DNA from: Pedobacter jejuensis
GTDB lineage: Bacteria; Bacteroidota; Bacteroidia; Sphingobacteriales; Sphingobacteriaceae
Length of the DNA stretch: 64,000 bases
Assembly: GCF_003725795.1 (NCBI RefSeq)
Contig: NZ_RBEE01000023.1
Coordinates: forward strand, 558,001 to 622,000
Direction of reading: 5' to 3'
Position 1 is the first letter of the stretch; every line of letters starts with the position of its first letter. Shown in pieces: positions 61,794 to 64,000 of this stretch. The notes beneath the pieces are model-generated. The model saw only the letters and a program-made list of their open reading frames with translations. It made no database searches and had not been told where the DNA came from. The position numbers and the translations under genes are program-made.

Positions 61794-62231
61794 TTAACCT
61801 AAGCTTAACATGTTCGAATAACCCTTTGCAATTAAACGGTTTTTTGCAGGTAAAAATACTTCACACTGCAAATTTATTATTGTTCTTCCTTTTTTAACGA
61901 TGGTTGTTTCAGCAATGACTTCATCACCTTCGTTTGCAGGTGCAAAATAATCTATATAATTGCTTACGGTGGTAAAACGGCTTTCCAGACCCATTGTGTA
62001 AATAGTAGCCCCAATAAGATCATCAATTATACCAGCAGTTACTCCACCATGCAGTATTTGATAAGGATTGGTCATCTCCTTTCTGATGGTATACTGGCAA
62101 ACCAATTTGCCATTCTCGGCTTGCACCAATATTGGAGCCAGCCAATTCATGAAATTTGAAGGTGAAGAATCAATAACTTTACCAATAGATTGTCTTAAAA
62201 TATTTAAACGTTGCTCGCTAATTGAATCCAT
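61794..62231 (-). CDS. PaaI-type hotdog thioesterase
   Basis: A 145-aa hotdog-fold protein of the PaaI/4HBT group. The central-helix motif is QILHGGVTAGIIDDLIGATIY, with Asp in the helix, followed by SNYIDYFAPANEGDEVIAETTIVKKGRTIIN, the strand region. It probably hydrolyses acyl-CoA or aryl-CoA thioesters in the cytoplasm; the substrate is unknown and no catabolic operon is nearby. The neighbour upstream is separated by a long repeat-bearing gap. Confidence 0.85.
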   Translation of the reverse strand: MDSISEQRLNILRQSIGKVIDSSPSNFMNWLAPILVQAENGKLVCQYTIRKEMTNPYQILHGGVTAGIIDDLIGATIYTMGLESRFTTVSNYIDYFAPANEGDEVIAETTIVKKGRTIINLQCEVFLPAKNRLIAKGYSNMLSLG

Positions 62232-62556
62232 AAAAAAATTTAAAATGTAAGATGGATGATGTAAATGTAAAACAGAAAAACGTAAATGATATTAAAAACA
62301 AAAATTAAATCAAATATATCCCCTAAACTTTGTTTTACATTACACCCTCCAAACCTACAATACTTTTCATATTAGCCAGAGTTCAATTATTAATTAACCT
62401 TCACACTATTAATAAACTATTTTTTTAATTAACGTCACCCTGAATTTATTTCAGGGTCTTTTTGCAGGAAAGATGTTGAAATAAATTCAGCAAGACATTT
62501 CGTACAGGCAATACGTTGGACTTAGATTATTAAAATTCCATCGGTTATTTAAATCA
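62232..62556. other. Intergenic region between thioesterase and TonB receptor genes
   Basis: The 325 bases contain MITE-like copy D (62374-62530). Near 62242 a GTAAGATGGATGATG stretch resembles the degenerate repeats after aqpZ. No gene was seen. Confidence 0.6.
62374..62530 (-). repeat. MITE-like dispersed repeat, copy D (truncated end)
   Basis: Same orientation as copy C. It keeps the AGTTCAATTATTAA end, the CCCTGAATTTATTTCAGGG hairpin and the AATAAATTCAGCAAGAC motif. The opposite terminal repeat is eroded, ending CTTAGATTATTAAA. Confidence 0.7.
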
Positions 62557-64000
62557 CTAAATCGGCACAATAACTTTAAAACTAAAATTTCTACCCATAT
62601 TGTAAATACCTGACCTTCCGTTTGGAGAAGATGAATAGTATTCAAAATATTTTAGTCTGTTAAGGTTAGACTGATAGACCTTATTGAAAATATTATCACA
62701 CTGGATAAAAATATCGAATACCTTTTTACCAGATTTTGATTTGATACCGGAACCCATCCCCATGTTGAATAATGCATAACCTTCCGTAAAAGTTTCCGTA
62801 TTATCTAATGCATAGAATCGATTTTGATAAGCAAATAAAGCTGCGTCAAATTTTAAATATGGTTTATCAAAACTACCCTTTGTTGCTTGTGAAGTAAACT
62901 TCAACTCCGTACGAAATTGCAATGGTGGGATGAAAGGCAAATATTTAGCCGCATTACCAAACCTATTTAATAGATCTTCGTTTTTATTCAAACCGACTAC
63001 ATAGGCCAAGCTATTATTAAAGGTTAGCCATTTTATATGGTTTGGGTGAAGATTTAGGCTAACTTCTGCACCATACAACCTGGCCATAGATTGCTGATAT
63101 TGATATGTTAAATTTCCTGGTACAATAACCATAGGATTTCCATCAGCATCTGTTAAACGAGATTGATAAATATAATTTTGAATATTATTATTAAAAACTT
63201 CAAAACTAATATCGGCATCTTTCAAGTAGGCAATTAAGCCAATATCCTGTTGTAAATTAAATTCTGGCTTGAAAGTTCTATTGCCCAAATAAACAATACG
63301 GGCACCCGGATCTAAACCATTAGAACCAATTTCTGTAATATTTGGCGCACGATAACCTCTGGCTAAATTGGCCTTCAAAAGTAGTTTTTCGGAGATGTTA
63401 TAGGTAAAACCTAAACTGCCAGACAGCCCGTAATAACTTTTATTAAAGGATGGAAATTGAAGATTGGCATCGGGATAGTTGGAATTAACTTGTTGTCCAA
63501 AACCAGTTTGTGAATTGGTACCTACATAAAAGTCATTCCAGTTGATGTTCCTCCTATCTACGCGAATACCACCAGATACATCAATTTTACCAAAAGTTTT
63601 TTTTGCGAAATAAAAAGCACCAACATCAAACAAATCATAATCGGGAATCGGAAAATCTGTAGCATCTTTGCTTCTATTACCCTGAAACATCCCATTTACT
63701 CCAATTGTACTTTCGATACCTAAAAAATCAGGTAGATTATACTTCAAATCATAGTTTAATGTATTTAGAACAACGTACAACCCAGCTTGAGCTGGAATTG
63801 TTGGATGATTATATTCTCTTCGAACACTTTGCTGTGCTCCAATTAAGAAATTTAGATCGCTGTTTCTAAACTTAATTTGGCTTGTATTATAGAATCGATA
63901 ATGTTGAATATGCTGATGAAGGGGATTAATCGAATACCGGGTCAATTCATTCTCAGGTACAATCGGTCTATTTTTTATATCATCACCAAAATCTAAAACT
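62557..64000 (-). CDS. TonB-dependent receptor, C-terminal part (truncated by window edge)
   Basis: At least 480 aa of an outer-membrane TonB-dependent receptor. Reading continues without a stop to the right end of the window, so the signal peptide and plug lie outside; an internal TTG at 63945 is not the true start. The visible part is beta-barrel: repeated amphipathic strands, KLLLKANLARGYRAPNITE, GAEVSLNLHP and a C-terminal strand RNFSFKVIVPI ending in Ile. The substrate is unknown, and no SusD partner is seen downstream. Confidence 0.9.
   Translation of the reverse strand, partial: VLDFGDDIKNRPIVPENELTRYSINPLHQHIQHYRFYNTSQIKFRNSDLNFLIGAQQSVRREYNHPTIPAQAGLYVVLNTLNYDLKYNLPDFLGIESTIGVNGMFQGNRSKDATDFPIPDYDLFDVGAFYFAKKTFGKIDVSGGIRVDRRNINWNDFYVGTNSQTGFGQQVNSNYPDANLQFPSFNKSYYGLSGSLGFTYNISEKLLLKANLARGYRAPNITEIGSNGLDPGARIVYLGNRTFKPEFNLQQDIGLIAYLKDADISFEVFNNNIQNYIYQSRLTDADGNPMVIVPGNLTYQYQQSMARLYGAEVSLNLHPNHIKWLTFNNSLAYVVGLNKNEDLLNRFGNAAKYLPFIPPLQFRTELKFTSQATKGSFDKPYLKFDAALFAYQNRFYALDNTETFTEGYALFNMGMGSGIKSKSGKKVFDIFIQCDNIFNKVYQSNLNRLKYFEYYSSSPNGRSGIYNMGRNFSFKVIVPI

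Noticed and set aside
63945..63945. TTG at 63945 as the start of the TonB-dependent receptor
   Set aside because: The frame continues open to the window edge, and the protein would lack a signal peptide and plug. The gene is truncated by the window.

Overview
The window looks like chromosomal DNA from a Bacteroidota bacterium, most likely Sphingobacteriaceae and Pedobacter-like. This is an inference from content. The DNA is AT-rich, Shine-Dalgarno signals are weak, and several genes have the Bacteroidota -7 promoter box TAnnTTTG. Gene content also fits: paired GH92 and GH125 mannosidases, single-domain Crp/Fnr regulators, a TonB-dependent receptor, adjacent pyrG-yidC, and many DUF5808, DUF2795 and MmcQ-type small proteins. 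I saw no rRNA, tRNA, CRISPR array, prophage or transposase gene.

Layout. 0-8 kb: an alpha-mannoside degradation locus on the minus strand (GH92, GH125, GH92), interrupted by a plus-strand Crp/Fnr regulator and SDR pair that share a 16-bp operator. 8-16 kb: mnmA, aqpZ, a glutathione peroxidase and topA, separated by three repeat-rich gaps. 16-25 kb: a large alpha-2-macroglobulin gene followed by pbpC, then a gap with tandemly duplicated hairpin elements. 25-31 kb: an overlapping pair resembling ether-lipid catabolic enzymes (alkylglycerol monooxygenase-like and lysoplasmalogenase-like), a response regulator with an outer-membrane protein, and an exonuclease/GIY-YIG fusion. 31-35 kb: a minus-strand run of four overlapping genes (CDF transporter, NUDIX, CPBP protease, bioA), then aspartate aminotransferase.

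36-42.5 kb is the most unusual part. A translationally coupled operon encodes an ABC exporter, a GT4 glycosyltransferase, an alpha/alpha-toroid protein with a DxDN motif like class II terpene cyclases, and a UbiA-type prenyltransferase; a GT2 glycosyltransferase follows. I know of no described pathway with this set. 42.5-57 kb is mostly housekeeping: queA, ispD, cobalamin adenosyltransferase, an ABC transporter split into distant permease and ATPase genes, gatC, plsC, a trpS-dNK-DUF5808-kdsB operon, pyrG and yidC. 57-64 kb has an S9 peptidase, an SpmA-SpmB fusion, a thioesterase, and the 3' part of a TonB-dependent receptor cut by the window edge.

Intergenic repeats are a second major feature. 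There are four dispersed copies of an approximately 190-bp MITE-like element with imperfect terminal inverted repeats, a separate 148-bp inverted-repeat element, three copies of an approximately 90-bp element beginning AAACCCGATTG, hairpins of the CCGTTGACT/AGTCAACGG type, and a 70-bp tandem array.
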